Positions 16,134-25,576 of a stretch of DNA of 64,000 bases are shown here, piece by piece. The notes under the pieces are model-generated. The model made no database searches. It had not been told where the DNA came from and was given only the letters and a program-made list of their open reading frames with translations. The stretch lies in the NCBI GenBank assembly GCA_902768735.1, contig CACXMK010000001.1:62001-126000 (forward strand), given 5' to 3'. Numbering within the stretch: the stretch's first letter is position 1; every line of letters starts with the position of its first letter. The stretch is from an uncultured Lachnospiraceae bacterium. Lineage in GTDB: Bacteria; Bacillota; Clostridia; Lachnospirales; Lachnospiraceae. Made by a program: the position numbers and the translations under genes.

Positions 16134-16187
16134 GTTTACAAGATGATTTATGTTCAAAATCATTTGTGTTCAAAATCATTTGTAAAC
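16134..16187. promoter_or_regulatory. Imperfect palindrome with internal 16-bp tandem repeat upstream of hicB
   Basis: GTTTACAAGATGATT (16134-16148) and AATCATTTGTAAAC (16174-16187) are inverted copies with one extra base in the left arm. Inside, GTTCAAAATCATTTGT is repeated twice head to tail (16152-16183). It lies about 100 nt upstream of hicB, between divergent genes, and is a plausible multi-site operator. HicB proteins often bind such sites. Confidence 0.4.
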
Positions 16188-16285
16188 CGGCCTGATTTAG
16201 AGTAGAGTATTGAGAGTAGAGAATAATACAGAAAAAAGCAATTCATGTAAAGAACAGAAGGATCATCATTAAGAGAGGTACCGCT

Positions 16286-16561
16286 ATGACTTTCCAATAT
16301 CCCGCAGTATTCCAGAAAACCGAAGACGGCAAATACACCGCGTATTTTCCGGATCTGGCAATGTGCTTCGCGAAGGGCAATACGATCGACGAGTGCATCA
16401 ACGACGCGATCGCCGAATGCCGTGAGTGGATCCAGACAGAACTGCTTGACACGCTGGACCTGCCTCCGGTCTCAAGCATCGATGACATCCTGCTGAAAAA
16501 GAACGAGCACATCCGCAACATTGCTGTCATTGTAAGGCTTTATGAAGGTTGGGATGAATAA
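16286..16561 (+). CDS. HicB-like antitoxin/regulator, orphan
   Basis: This 91-residue protein starts with the HicB partial RNase-H-like fold: YPAVFQKTEDGKYTAYFPDLAMCFAKGNTIDECINDA is the diagnostic region (quoted in part as YTAYFPDLAMCFAKG), followed by helix IAECREWIQ. No HicA-type toxin (a small dsRBD-like ORF) is found on either side, and the gene ends in its own terminator. It has no C-terminal HTH or ribbon-helix-helix that I can recognise. SD GAGAGG is 8 nt from the ATG. It may be a solitary regulator or the remnant of a toxin-antitoxin pair. Confidence 0.8.
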   Translation: MTFQYPAVFQKTEDGKYTAYFPDLAMCFAKGNTIDECINDAIAECREWIQTELLDTLDLPPVSSIDDILLKKNEHIRNIAVIVRLYEGWDE

Positions 16562-16589
16562 GAGTCAGCGAAGAACAGTCAGCATAAAA

Positions 16590-16617
16590 AAGACCGGGCA
16601 TTTCCCCGGTCTTTTTT
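16590..16617 (+). terminator. Intrinsic terminator of hicB
   Basis: The stem AAGACCGGG / CCCGGTCTT has a 6-nt loop and is followed by TTTTT. The reverse side, A-rich, could also end proA transcription. Confidence 0.85.
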
Positions 16618-16677
16618 CTATGCCATTTTAATTATGCCATTTTAATTATGCCCGTATAATTGTGCCTGTTTGATCGC

Positions 16678-17925
16678 TTATCCCCTCACCTGTCCGTCAC
16701 CCGAGACCAGATACTTATACGAGGTGATCTCTCTAAGTCCCATAGGACCTCTTGCCTGGAGTTTCTGCGTGCTGATGCCGATCTCCGCACCGAATCCGAA
16801 TTCAAATCCGTCCGTAAACCTTGTAGACACGTTCACATAGACACACGCGGAATCTATCTCGTTCAGGAACTTCTCCGCCGCCTCACAATTCTCTGTGACA
16901 ATGCAGTCAGAATGGCCTGTGTGATAGCGGTTGATGTGCTCGATGGCTTCCTCGACGGAATCCACTGTTTTGACAGAGAGCATCAGGGCGAGGTATTCCT
17001 TTGCGAAGTCCTCTTCTGTCGCCTCTTCGGCAAAAGGAAGCAGCTTTCTCGAGGGCTCGTCCGCGCGAAGAAGCACCTTGTACTCCTGCATCTTCGCGGA
17101 AAGCATCGGAAGGAACCGGTCCAGGACATCCCTGTGGACCACCAGCGACTCCGCGGCGTTGCAGACGCCGATCCTCTGCGTCTTCGCGTTTATGAGGATC
17201 TTCATTGCCATCTCAAGATCCGCGTCCTTGTCTACATAGATGTGGCAGTTGCCAGTCCCCGTCTCAATGACCGGGATCCTGCTGTTCTCCACCACCGCGC
17301 GGATAAGGCCCGCACCGCCTCTCGGGATCAGAAGGTCCACATACCGGCGCATGGTCATGAGCTCCCTTGTGGCCGCCCTGTCCGTCGTCGCGACGAGCTG
17401 CACTGCGTCGGCATTGATCCCGCAATCAGCCAGGGATTCCCTGAGCACGTCGGTAATCGCGATATTGGAGTGGATCGCGTCGCTTCCGCCCTTCAAGATC
17501 ACAGCACTTCCCGCCTTAAAGCAGAGTGCAAAAGCATCTGCCGTAACATTGGGCCTGGACTCGTAGATCACGCCGATAACGCCCATCGGCACGCGCACTT
17601 TGCGGATCTTCATACCGTTGGGCCTTGTGAACTCATCCATTACTTCCCCGACGGGATCGGGCAGCTCCGCCACCTGGCGCAGCCCTTCCGCGATCTGTTC
17701 GATCCTGCTCTCTGTCAGCGTAAGCCTGTCGATCAATGCCTCGGACATGCCGTTCGCTCTGCCGGCCGCAATATCTTCGCGGTTGGCGGCAAGGATCCCG
17801 TCCTTTTTCTCGACCAGCTTTTTCGCTGCTGTGTAAAGCGCCTCGTTCTTTTTCTCCGTGCTCAGTTTCTGTACGTCAAATCTGATCTCGTTTGCGGTTC
17901 TGCAAAGGTTTTCCACTAAACTCAC
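16678..17925 (-). CDS. proA: Glutamate-5-semialdehyde dehydrogenase (gamma-glutamyl phosphate reductase)
   Basis: This NADPH-dependent enzyme performs the second step of proline synthesis. I choose the GTG at 17925, with GAGG 8 nt upstream. It gives 415 residues, the usual ProA length, and the usual N-terminus [10 protein letters not shown]; an ATG at 17952 lacks an SD. Landmarks are [43 protein letters not shown], the catalytic Cys in [11 protein letters not shown], and the C-terminal [13 protein letters not shown] and [13 protein letters not shown]. proB is not in the window. It is the last gene of the overlapping phoH-ybeY-flavoprotein series. Confidence 0.95.
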   Translation of the reverse strand: MSLVENLCRTANEIRFDVQKLSTEKKNEALYTAAKKLVEKKDGILAANREDIAAGRANGMSEALIDRLTLTESRIEQIAEGLRQVAELPDPVGEVMDEFTRPNGMKIRKVRVPMGVIGVIYESRPNVTADAFALCFKAGSAVILKGGSDAIHSNIAITDVLRESLADCGINADAVQLVATTDRAATRELMTMRRYVDLLIPRGGAGLIRAVVENSRIPVIETGTGNCHIYVDKDADLEMAMKILINAKTQRIGVCNAAESLVVHRDVLDRFLPMLSAKMQEYKVLLRADEPSRKLLPFAEEATEEDFAKEYLALMLSVKTVDSVEEAIEHINRYHTGHSDCIVTENCEAAEKFLNEIDSACVYVNVSTRFTDGFEFGFGAEIGISTQKLQARGPMGLREITSYKYLVSGDGQVRG

Positions 17926-18036
17926 GTTTCTTACCTCATCCTTTTCAAACATAAACGATCCGGATCGCTGTCCGAACATGGCTCCGAATAGTAATACAAT
18001 ACCGTATCCCGAAAGGAATCGCAATCACTTCTGTGA

Positions 18037-20295
18037 TCATCCGACAATCACTCTCTGCGGCTTTCTGTCGAACGGATCCATCGGAACATGTTCCCTGATC
18101 TGGCAGCTGTAAGCTATGGCACAGGTGTGCATTCCGGGGCAGGACGACAAGAACCTGTCATAATAGCCTCCGCCGTATCCGAGCCTTCCCCCGTTCTTGT
18201 CAAAACACAGCCCCGGCAAGACAACAAGACACTTTCCGGGATCTTCCTTCGTAAAGAGGAACTCCTTTTCCGGGTCCTCCGCGGGCTCCGGAATCCCCCA
18301 ATTGCTTTTGATGAGCTTTTCCGGCTCATAGAGATAGAACTTCATCTCCTCTTTTGAATTTATCCTCGGCAGATAGACCCGTTTCCCGTCGCGGCATGCA
18401 GTATCCAGGAACAAGTGCGTGTCCGCTTCGCTTCCTATACTGTAATAACACAGCACTACATCCGCGTTCCGATAAGCATCAAGCGAAACCAGTTCGCTCA
18501 GGATCTTTCTGTTTTGTCTGTCGCGTTCCTCAGGGGCGATCGCGTCCCGTACCGCTGCGGCTTCTTTTCTGAGCCACTTCTTGGTCTGACGCCGGTCCGG
18601 CTGTGCGTACCGCCTTCGTACCGCCTCCGCTATTCTTATACCGTCCATCGCAGCCGACATGATCCCGCCGGCATAGCCCGCGCCTTCTCCGCAGGGATAC
18701 AGGCCCCTGATCTCAGACTGCAGGTCTTCCCCGCGTGGTATACGCACCGGTGAGGATGTGCGGGACTCCAGTCCTGCAACAAACACCTCAGGACCGGCAA
18801 ATCCCGGGATCTTGCGGTCAAACTGCTCCATACCGTCGATCAGATCGGTTCCAATCGCTTCCGGAAGAAGCCCGCTGAGATCCGCCTCTTTCCATCTCCC
18901 GCGAATGCATAGGCCGTTGCCGCCAAGATCGTGCATGCAGGGGGCTTTGGAACTCCCGGTGCATTTGCCCTCTGCGCTTGTATTTGCTTCGGCTGCGATT
19001 GCAGCGCGCGCCGCGCGGTGCTCAAACTGTTCTTTGAACGCAAGATATGTCTGCACCGGCACAGCGCCATTCCCCAGCCTGTACGCTTCTTCTTCCAGCT
19101 CCCGCTGGAAGACCATTCCCTGCAGCGGATGGTCGCCGCCAAATTCCTCAGGAGAAATGGTACAGACGATCGCGCTGTTCGCCCTGCCACTGTCCCGCGC
19201 ATGCTCGCTCATTCCGTTCACGGCGATCCTTCCAGGTTCTGAGGACGCGTCTACAATATAGCCGCCCGGGCACATGCAGAAGGAATAGACGCCCCTTCCC
19301 GAAGCAGCCTGCGCCGTCAGCTTATAATTTGCCGCGGAAAGACCGAGCCTCTTCATCTCTGCCTTTTCCCATACGCCGTACTGGGCTCTGTCGATCATGC
19401 TCTGGGGATGGGAGACGCGAAGTCCGATCGCGAAAGCTTTCTGCTGCATGGGGATTCCCCTCTCATACAGCGATTTCATCGTATCCCTTGCGCTATGACC
19501 GGGCGCGAGAATGACCGTATCCGTCTCTATTGCCGCACCGTCTGCAAGGAGCACGGCCTTCACTGCCCCCTCACGGATCTCAAGATCCGTTACCGTTGTG
19601 CTGAAACGGACATCACCGCCCGCCGCGATGATCCTTTTACGGATCGCCGGGATCACTTCTCTTAATTTATCTGTTCCTATGTGGGGCCTGCTCTCGTAGA
19701 GGATGTCTTCCGGCGCTCCCGCCTCTGTGAAAACACGGAGCACCTCCGCGATCCGGCCCGTCTTGTCATTGACCTGCGTGTTGAGCTTGCCGTCGGAGAA
19801 GGTTCCCGCGCCCCCCTCGCCGAACTGGACATTCGAGAAAGGATCAAGTTTTCCGGTCTCCCAATACCGGGCGATGTCCTCCGCTCTCTCCTCCACGCAT
19901 TTGCCGCGCTCAAGAAGGATCGGCATATAGCCGTGTTCCGCAAGAAACAGGGCGCAGAAAAGGCCGGCGGGTCCTGCGCCGATCACAACGGGGCGGCTTT
20001 TCATCGTCTCATTCCCCGCCTCCGGGAAGCGGTAAGCGTCGGGCAGGGCAACCGAAATGTCTTTGCTCTTAAGCTTCGCCACCAGTTTCCTTTCCGCCTG
20101 CTGCCCCATCCGCAGATCCACATCCACCGTGTAGATGTCGAACAGCTGCGGCTTTTTCCTGGCGTCGACAGAATGTTTTTTGATCTCAAAGTGAAGAGGC
20201 CGGTCGTCCTTAAGCCTGAGTGTTCTTCGTATTCTGTTCTCCAGCGCTGCCATGCCTTGTCCGCAGGGCTGCTTTACCTGGGATATCCTGATCAT
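18037..20295 (-). CDS. FAD-dependent dehydrogenase fused to 5-formyltetrahydrofolate cyclo-ligase
   Basis: This is a 752-residue single open frame. Its ATG at 20295 overlaps the upstream stop (ATGA) and has SD AAAGGAG. Residues 1 to about 555 are a COG2509-type flavoprotein: an N-terminal domain, FAD-binding GAGPAGLFCALFLAEHG, FGEGGAGTFSDGKLNT, and the C-terminal YPCGEGAGYAGGIMSAAMDG. From about residue 565 a complete 5-formyl-THF cyclo-ligase follows, with basic start TKKWLRKE, a central PRI segment, and ATP/substrate motif GLCFDKNGGRLGYGGGYYDR. The cyclo-ligase converts 5-formyl-THF to methenyl-THF using ATP. No stop or frame change occurs at the junction. folD, the next enzyme of that folate branch, lies 6 kb away. 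Confidence 0.9.
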   Translation of the reverse strand: MIRISQVKQPCGQGMAALENRIRRTLRLKDDRPLHFEIKKHSVDARKKPQLFDIYTVDVDLRMGQQAERKLVAKLKSKDISVALPDAYRFPEAGNETMKSRPVVIGAGPAGLFCALFLAEHGYMPILLERGKCVEERAEDIARYWETGKLDPFSNVQFGEGGAGTFSDGKLNTQVNDKTGRIAEVLRVFTEAGAPEDILYESRPHIGTDKLREVIPAIRKRIIAAGGDVRFSTTVTDLEIREGAVKAVLLADGAAIETDTVILAPGHSARDTMKSLYERGIPMQQKAFAIGLRVSHPQSMIDRAQYGVWEKAEMKRLGLSAANYKLTAQAASGRGVYSFCMCPGGYIVDASSEPGRIAVNGMSEHARDSGRANSAIVCTISPEEFGGDHPLQGMVFQRELEEEAYRLGNGAVPVQTYLAFKEQFEHRAARAAIAAEANTSAEGKCTGSSKAPCMHDLGGNGLCIRGRWKEADLSGLLPEAIGTDLIDGMEQFDRKIPGFAGPEVFVAGLESRTSSPVRIPRGEDLQSEIRGLYPCGEGAGYAGGIMSAAMDGIRIAEAVRRRYAQPDRRQTKKWLRKEAAAVRDAIAPEERDRQNRKILSELVSLDAYRNADVVLCYYSIGSEADTHLFLDTACRDGKRVYLPRINSKEEMKFYLYEPEKLIKSNWGIPEPAEDPEKEFLFTKEDPGKCLVVLPGLCFDKNGGRLGYGGGYYDRFLSSCPGMHTCAIAYSCQIREHVPMDPFDRKPQRVIVG

Positions 20296-21587
20296 TTTGC
20301 CGCTCCTTTTCCGGCGATCCAGCCGCTCGTCATGGCCCACTGCAGGTTGTATCCACCGCAGAGACCGTCCACATCCAGCATTTCTCCCGCCATGTACAGC
20401 CCGGGGGTTCTTCGCGACTGCAGTTCCTCATCGGTTTCCGACAGCGGAACGCCTCCTGACGTGACCTGTGCCTGCGCGAAGTTTCCCGTCCCTGTGATCT
20501 TTATGCGAAGCGCGCGCAGATCCGCAAGAATGCCGGCAAGATCTGCGTCGTTAAGCCCTGTTGCTTTCTTTTCCGCCTGAAGTCCGCGTTTCCTTAGGAC
20601 CAGGTCGAGGATCTTGCGGTTCACAAGGCCCAGGAAAAAGACGCTGAGCATGCAGTTCCTGTCTTCCTGAAGCCTGCGCTCCACTTCCCGCTCCCACTCT
20701 TCTTCAGGCAGTTCCGGCAAAAAATCGATCTCCGCCAGTACTTGCTCTCCCGCTTCCAGCGCTTTTGCCGCTGCCGCGCTGATCTGAAACACGGGGATCC
20801 CCGAGATCCCTTTCTCCGTCATCTGCACCTCGCCACTGTCAGCACAGAGTGCTTCTTTGCCGCAATACAGCGTAACTTTTGCTCCGCAGCGGACGCCGGA
20901 AGCAGCTTTAAGCGCTTTGTCATCCGAGAACAGCTGCACAAGCGCCGGAAGCGGCTTTCTGACGGTGTGTCCTGACTGCACGGCGAACCCGTACATATCA
21001 CCGCCGCACCCATACTGCGGGCCTGCCATGCCGCCGCCCGCAAGGATGACTTTCCGCGCCGTGTACCGGTTTCCTGCGGCCGTCTCTATTTTGAACAATG
21101 TGTGCCGGTCCTGTGCGGCAAATCCCTCCATTCCGGGAACGCGGCAATCGATCGCGTTGACTCTCTCTCCGGTGACGATCTTTACGGAAAGCCCTCGCAA
21201 AATCTTTTCGAACGCCTCGGCAATCGTCGAAGCCTGGTCCGTTCTCGGATAGACATAGCCCTGCCTGTCATGCAGGCGGATCCCCCTCGACTCCCAGAAC
21301 GCCATATGATCCTGCACGGAAAAGCGCGCAAAAAAGGGGGAGAGATCTTCTCCCCCTCCTGTGTGATAGCATTCTTTTGACATGAAAAGGTTCATCAGGT
21401 TGCAGCGGCCGTTTCCGGTGGCATAGATCTTCCTGCAGATCTTGTCATTCGCTTCGATCAGGAGCACGTCCGCGCCTGCCATGGCCGCAGAAACCGCCGC
21501 CATGCAGCCGGAAGCGCCTGCCCCGATCACCGCGACGTCAGCCGTTATTGCCGTGTGCGTTACAGCGCTTTTCTTTTTGCTCACCAA
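20292..21587 (-). CDS. HI0933/BaiN-type flavoprotein (NAD(P)/FAD-dependent oxidoreductase)
   Basis: This is a 431-residue protein. The start is TTG at 21587, chosen because GGGGAGG lies 8 nt upstream; no ATG fits. The N-terminal FAD fold has VAVIGAGASGCMAA, then ATGNGRCNLMN, the HI0933 hallmark, and the C-terminal motif GLCGGYNLQWAMTSG. The insert domain occupies about residues 190-340. The physiological substrate of most members is unknown; BaiN reduces bile-acid intermediates. It overlaps the next flavoprotein gene by 4 nt, so the two flavoproteins are co-expressed. Confidence 0.9.
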   Translation of the reverse strand: MVSKKKSAVTHTAITADVAVIGAGASGCMAAVSAAMAGADVLLIEANDKICRKIYATGNGRCNLMNLFMSKECYHTGGGEDLSPFFARFSVQDHMAFWESRGIRLHDRQGYVYPRTDQASTIAEAFEKILRGLSVKIVTGERVNAIDCRVPGMEGFAAQDRHTLFKIETAAGNRYTARKVILAGGGMAGPQYGCGGDMYGFAVQSGHTVRKPLPALVQLFSDDKALKAASGVRCGAKVTLYCGKEALCADSGEVQMTEKGISGIPVFQISAAAAKALEAGEQVLAEIDFLPELPEEEWEREVERRLQEDRNCMLSVFFLGLVNRKILDLVLRKRGLQAEKKATGLNDADLAGILADLRALRIKITGTGNFAQAQVTSGGVPLSETDEELQSRRTPGLYMAGEMLDVDGLCGGYNLQWAMTSGWIAGKGAAK

Positions 21588-21629
21588 GGGTTATTCCTCC
21601 CCGCATTATGCTGAACTCCGGCTTTGGCT

Positions 21630-22130
21630 TTACTGCTCCCTCGTAATACCGAGCGCCTGTAATGCCTTCTCCTGCCTGTCTTCCATTTCATCCGCCTCTT
21701 CCGGTGTCATGTGATCATAGCCGCAAAGATGCAGCATGCTGTGTGTCACAAGAAACGCGAATTCGCGCTTTTCGCTGTGTCCGTATTCCTTTGCCTGCTC
21801 CCTGATCTTCTGCGCGTTGATCACGATATCGCCCAGCATTACGCAGCCGTTATCAGGATTGATGCAGCTTTCGTCGATCGCGCCGTCAAAGTCTGCCGGC
21901 ACTTCGTATTCCAGAGCCGGAAAAGAGAGGACGTCCGTTGTACTGTCGATCCCCCTGTACTCCATATTCAGCCTGTGCACTTCCTCTTCGTCCGTGATCA
22001 GAAGCGAGATTTCCGCGTCTTCCGGAAACCATTCCTGCCTCAATACCTCCTCGCAGACCGCGAGAGCTGTCTCCTCAAAGGAAAAATCATACTTTTCGTT
22101 TGTTTGGATATCTGTGTTCAAAACGACCAT
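21630..22130 (-). CDS. ybeY: Endoribonuclease YbeY (16S rRNA maturation)
   Basis: This 166-residue metalloprotein processes the 3' end of 16S rRNA and takes part in ribosome quality control. The zinc site HSMLHLCGYDHMTPEE (about residues 130-145) matches the H-x3-H-x5-H signature, and STTDVLSFP and MLGDIVIN are conserved. The start overlaps the end of phoH by 44 nt, the usual phoH-ybeY arrangement in Firmicutes. Confidence 0.95.
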   Translation of the reverse strand: MVVLNTDIQTNEKYDFSFEETALAVCEEVLRQEWFPEDAEISLLITDEEEVHRLNMEYRGIDSTTDVLSFPALEYEVPADFDGAIDESCINPDNGCVMLGDIVINAQKIREQAKEYGHSEKREFAFLVTHSMLHLCGYDHMTPEEADEMEDRQEKALQALGITREQ

Positions 22131-23073
22131 GGTTTTCGTAGTCCTCGTAAGCTTTAACGATCTTTTGCACCAGCGGGTGTCTCACGACGTCCCTCGCGGT
22201 AAGATTGATGAAACTGATCCCGTCCACATTCTTTAAGACTTTCATAGCGACGTCGAGCCCTGAGCGCGTGTTCGGCGCAAGGTCCTTCTGGGACGCGTCT
22301 CCCGTGATGATGGCGTGGGAGCCGAAGCCGAATCTCGTCAGGAACATCTTCATCTGCTCCGGCGTCGTATTCTGCGCCTCGTCCAAAATGATATAGGCGT
22401 TATCCAGCGTCCGTCCGCGCATGTACGCAAGGGGCGCCACTTCGATTAGGCCGTTCTCCATGTTGCGCTTGAAGTTCTCCGCGCCCATGATCTGGTACAG
22501 GGCGTCATACAGAGGACGCAGATAGGGATCGACCTTGCTCTGCAGGTCGCCCGGCAGAAACCCCAGCTTCTCACCCGCCTCGATGGCAGGCCTTGTCATG
22601 ATGATCCTCTCCACTTCCTTGTTCTGGAAAGCTGTGATCGCCATAGCCATCGCAAGGAACGTTTTGCCGGTTCCCGCAGGTCCGTTCGCGAACACAATGA
22701 GATTGTTCCGGATCGCATCGATATATTTCTTCTGTCCCAGCGTCTTGGGCTTTACCGGCTTTCCGCTAACGGTGTGGCAGATGATCTCCCTGTCAAAATC
22801 CGCCAGCATTCCCGGCTTCGCCTCATCCTTCATCTCAAGGGCGTAGTCCACGCTCTGGTCCTCGATCTCTCCGCCGACCCTCGAAAGTCCTGCCAGGTTC
22901 TCCAGGATGCCGACTGCCTTTCTCACCGCGTTCTCTTCTCCCGTCACCTTGATCACGCCGTCCCGCGCGATCACGCCTACATTCAGGTCCCTTTCGATCT
23001 TCCTGATGTAGTTGTCCTTGCTTCCAAAGATATCCCTCTGGACATCCGCGTCAAAATCCAGAATTTCCGTCAT
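22087..23073 (-). CDS. PhoH-family ATPase (PhoL type)
   Basis: This is a 328-residue protein. The ATG at 23073 has SD AGAGG; the longer frame overlaps the terminator of the upstream operon. An N-terminal KH-like region (about 1-95) with NVGVIARDGVIKVTG precedes the PhoH ATPase with Walker A GPAGTGKT and Walker B IILDEAQNTTPEQMKMFLTR. PhoH proteins are RNA-linked NTPases tied to ribosome maturation through their near-constant pairing with ybeY. It is the first gene of the operon leading to proA. Confidence 0.92.
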   Translation of the reverse strand: MTEILDFDADVQRDIFGSKDNYIRKIERDLNVGVIARDGVIKVTGEENAVRKAVGILENLAGLSRVGGEIEDQSVDYALEMKDEAKPGMLADFDREIICHTVSGKPVKPKTLGQKKYIDAIRNNLIVFANGPAGTGKTFLAMAMAITAFQNKEVERIIMTRPAIEAGEKLGFLPGDLQSKVDPYLRPLYDALYQIMGAENFKRNMENGLIEVAPLAYMRGRTLDNAYIILDEAQNTTPEQMKMFLTRFGFGSHAIITGDASQKDLAPNTRSGLDVAMKVLKNVDGISFINLTARDVVRHPLVQKIVKAYEDYENHGRFEHRYPNKRKV

Positions 23074-23128
23074 GTAATCCTCTTTACAACGTCTAAGGGG
23101 GCTTCCCCTTAGTCTCGTTTTCTGCTTC

Positions 23129-23168
23129 AAAAAAGAGCGCGCACCGCTTCTGCGCGCGGTGCACGCTC
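23129..23168 (-). terminator. Intrinsic terminator of nfnAB
   Basis: A 13-bp GC-rich stem (GAGCG.GCACCGC paired with GCGGTGC.CGCTC, one mismatch) is followed by TTTTTTG on the minus strand. Confidence 0.9.
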
Positions 23169-23201
23169 CTTCAATTACCGAAACTCATTCACAAATACAA
23201 T

Positions 23202-24587
23202 TTACTTTCCGGAAAGGTATTCGTCAATACCCTTTGCGCCCACTTTGCCGGCACCCATTGCGAGAATGACCGTAGCCGCGCCTGTGACAGCATCGCCGCC
23301 CGCGAAGACGCCTTCCTTGGAGGTCTGTCCCTTCTCCTCGTCAGCGACGATACAGCCCCTGCGGTCAGCAGAGAGCCCTGCCGTCGTCGAAGAGATCAAC
23401 GGGTTCGGGGAGGTTCCCAGGGACATGATCACAGCGTCACACTCGATATAGAATTCTGAACCGGGGACTTCCACAGGTCTGCGTCTTCCGGACGCGTCCG
23501 GCTCACCGAGTTCCATGCGCAGGCAGGTAATGCCCTTCACCCATCCGTTCTCATCCGCGTGGATCTCGACGGGGTTGGTCAAAAGATTAAAGTGGATCCC
23601 CTCTTCCTTTGCGTGGAGGACTTCCTCGCGCCTTGCGGGAAGTTCCTCTTCGCTTCTTCTGTAAACGATATGCGTCTCAGCGCCGAGGCGGAGCGCAGTC
23701 CTTGCAGCATCCATCGCAACGTTGCCGCCGCCGACGATGACCGCTTTCTTCACCTTCATGATCGGTGTCCTGGAATCGTCGCTGAACGCCTTCATCAGGT
23801 TGCTCCTGGTCAGGTATTCATTTGCGGAGAACACGCCCATCGCCTGCTCGCCGGGGATTCCCATGAACTTCGGAAGACCCGCGCCTGTGCCGATGAACAC
23901 AGCCTCAAATCCCTCGTTCTTCATGAGGTCGTCGATCTTGGCGGACTTGCCGACCACACAATCAGTCTCTATTTTGACGCCGAGGGACTTGACATTCTCG
24001 ATCTCCTTTTCCACGACCGCTTCCTTGGGAAGACGGAACTCGGGAATACCGTAGACCAGAACGCCGCCTGCCTTGTGAAGCGCCTCAAAAATAGTGACGT
24101 CGTAGCCAAGTTTCGCCAGATCACCGGCGCAGGTAAGGCCTGCGGGGCCGGAGCCGATCACGGCTACCTTATGGCCGTTCTTCTTGTCAGCGCACTGGGG
24201 CTTTACGCCCATCTCGCGCGCGGTATCCGCCACATATCTCTCAAGCTTGCCGATGGAGACCGGCTCACCCTTGATGCCTCTTACACATTTGCCTTCGCAC
24301 TGGGTCTCCTGCGGGCAGACGCGGCCGCAGATCGCAGGAAGGGAGGAGGAGAGGCCGATCACGTCGTAAGCGCCCTTCACGTCTCCCTCTTTGACCTTTG
24401 TGATAAAGCCGGGAATATTGATGCCCACAGGACATCCCTCGACACACTTGGGATTCTTGCAGTTCAGGCAGCGCTGCGCTTCCGCTTCCGCTTCTTCTTT
24501 GTTATACCCAAGGCACACTTCTTCAAAATTCGTGGCCCTTACTAACGGATCCTGCTCCCTTACCGGGACTTTCTTCATCATATCCAT
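23202..24587 (-). CDS. nfnB: NfnB / GltA-type NADPH oxidoreductase subunit
   Basis: This is a 461-residue protein starting at the ATG at 24587. The N-terminal Cys cluster CLNCKNPKCVEGCPVG and the later CGRVCPQETQCEGKC hold two [4Fe-4S] centres. FAD-binding GSGPAGLTCAGDLAKLG and the NADPH-binding GGGNVAMDAARTALRLG follow. GltA-like proteins serve either as the small subunit of glutamate synthase or as NfnB. The adjacent FAD/2Fe-2S subunit and the lack of a GltB gene point to NfnB, which bifurcates electrons from NADPH to ferredoxin and NAD+. It lies 42 nt after nfnA. Confidence 0.92.
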   Translation of the reverse strand: MDMMKKVPVREQDPLVRATNFEEVCLGYNKEEAEAEAQRCLNCKNPKCVEGCPVGINIPGFITKVKEGDVKGAYDVIGLSSSLPAICGRVCPQETQCEGKCVRGIKGEPVSIGKLERYVADTAREMGVKPQCADKKNGHKVAVIGSGPAGLTCAGDLAKLGYDVTIFEALHKAGGVLVYGIPEFRLPKEAVVEKEIENVKSLGVKIETDCVVGKSAKIDDLMKNEGFEAVFIGTGAGLPKFMGIPGEQAMGVFSANEYLTRSNLMKAFSDDSRTPIMKVKKAVIVGGGNVAMDAARTALRLGAETHIVYRRSEEELPARREEVLHAKEEGIHFNLLTNPVEIHADENGWVKGITCLRMELGEPDASGRRRPVEVPGSEFYIECDAVIMSLGTSPNPLISSTTAGLSADRRGCIVADEEKGQTSKEGVFAGGDAVTGAATVILAMGAGKVGAKGIDEYLSGK

Positions 24588-24629
24588 CTTCGCATGTCCT
24601 TTCTCTACTCTGGAACGGTACAAAATCCG

Positions 24630-25508
24630 TCAGTTCCCGCAGTTGCCGCAGCCGCCGTGGTGCGTGTCGCCTTCCTTGGCTCTGAGGTACAGACGTCCCT
24701 CTTCTGTCGCGTAAAGCTTCATTCTCTGCATCGCCTGCGCGAAATCCACCTGATGTCCGTCGAATTCAGGGCCGTCTACACAAGCGAACTTCACTTTGCC
24801 GCCGACCATCAGACGGCATGCGCCGCACATTCCGGTGCCGTCCACCATAATGGGGTTCATAGAAACGATGGTCTCCACGCCAAGCTGCTTTGTGAGCTGA
24901 CATACGAATTTCATCATGATCATAGGGCCGATGGCGATCACTCTGTCAAAGCGCTTTCCTTCGTCCCAAAGCTTCTGCAGGGCCACACACACATTGCCGT
25001 GAATGCCGTAGCTTCCGTCATCCGTGCAGATATGAAGATCAGAGACTTCGCTCATCTCCTTCTCCAGGATGATGATGTCCTTTGTCCTCGCTCCCTGGAT
25101 ACAGTCCACTGTCACGCCCTGTTCCTTGAGCCACTTGAGCTGGCAGTAGACAGGAGCTGTTCCAACGCCGCCCGCGATGAAGCAGATCTTTTTGTTCTTA
25201 AGCTCTTCCACGGAGAGTTCCGTGAGATCTGTCGGTCTTCCCAGCGGGCCGACCATATCGGCAAAACTGTCGCCGACCTCGAGGGACGCCATGCGGTAGG
25301 TCTCCCCGCCGATGACCTGGAATACGATCTGTACGGTTCCAGCTTCACTGTCATAGTCGCAGATCGTGAGAGGGACTCTCTCGCCTTCCTCATCTACACG
25401 GACGATCAGAAACTGTCCGGGGAGCGCGTATCTGGCAATTCTGGGAGCGACCACATCCATCAGATAGATGTTAGGGGCCAGATTCTCCTTTTTAGTGATC
25501 TTGAACAT
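24630..25508 (-). CDS. nfnA: NfnA: NADH-dependent ferredoxin:NADP+ oxidoreductase, FAD/[2Fe-2S] subunit
   Basis: This is a 292-residue protein; the ATG at 25508 has SD GGAGG. It has the ferredoxin-reductase fold: RVPLTICDYD for FAD, AGGVGTAPVYCQLKWL for NAD, and the C-terminal [2Fe-2S] ligands in DGTGMCGACR plus a later Cys in KFACVDGPEFDGH. Family members pair with NfnB or with dihydroorotate dehydrogenase B; the neighbour here is nfnB. An unusual Cys/His-rich tail, HHGGCGNCGN, closes the protein and could bind metal. Confidence 0.93.
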   Translation of the reverse strand: MFKITKKENLAPNIYLMDVVAPRIARYALPGQFLIVRVDEEGERVPLTICDYDSEAGTVQIVFQVIGGETYRMASLEVGDSFADMVGPLGRPTDLTELSVEELKNKKICFIAGGVGTAPVYCQLKWLKEQGVTVDCIQGARTKDIIILEKEMSEVSDLHICTDDGSYGIHGNVCVALQKLWDEGKRFDRVIAIGPMIMMKFVCQLTKQLGVETIVSMNPIMVDGTGMCGACRLMVGGKVKFACVDGPEFDGHQVDFAQAMQRMKLYATEEGRLYLRAKEGDTHHGGCGNCGN

Positions 25509-25576
25509 AGCTACCTCCATTTGTGTCATTGACAGACTATTCTCTTGATAAGGTCCTTTTTACAAAAACCTTCTCT

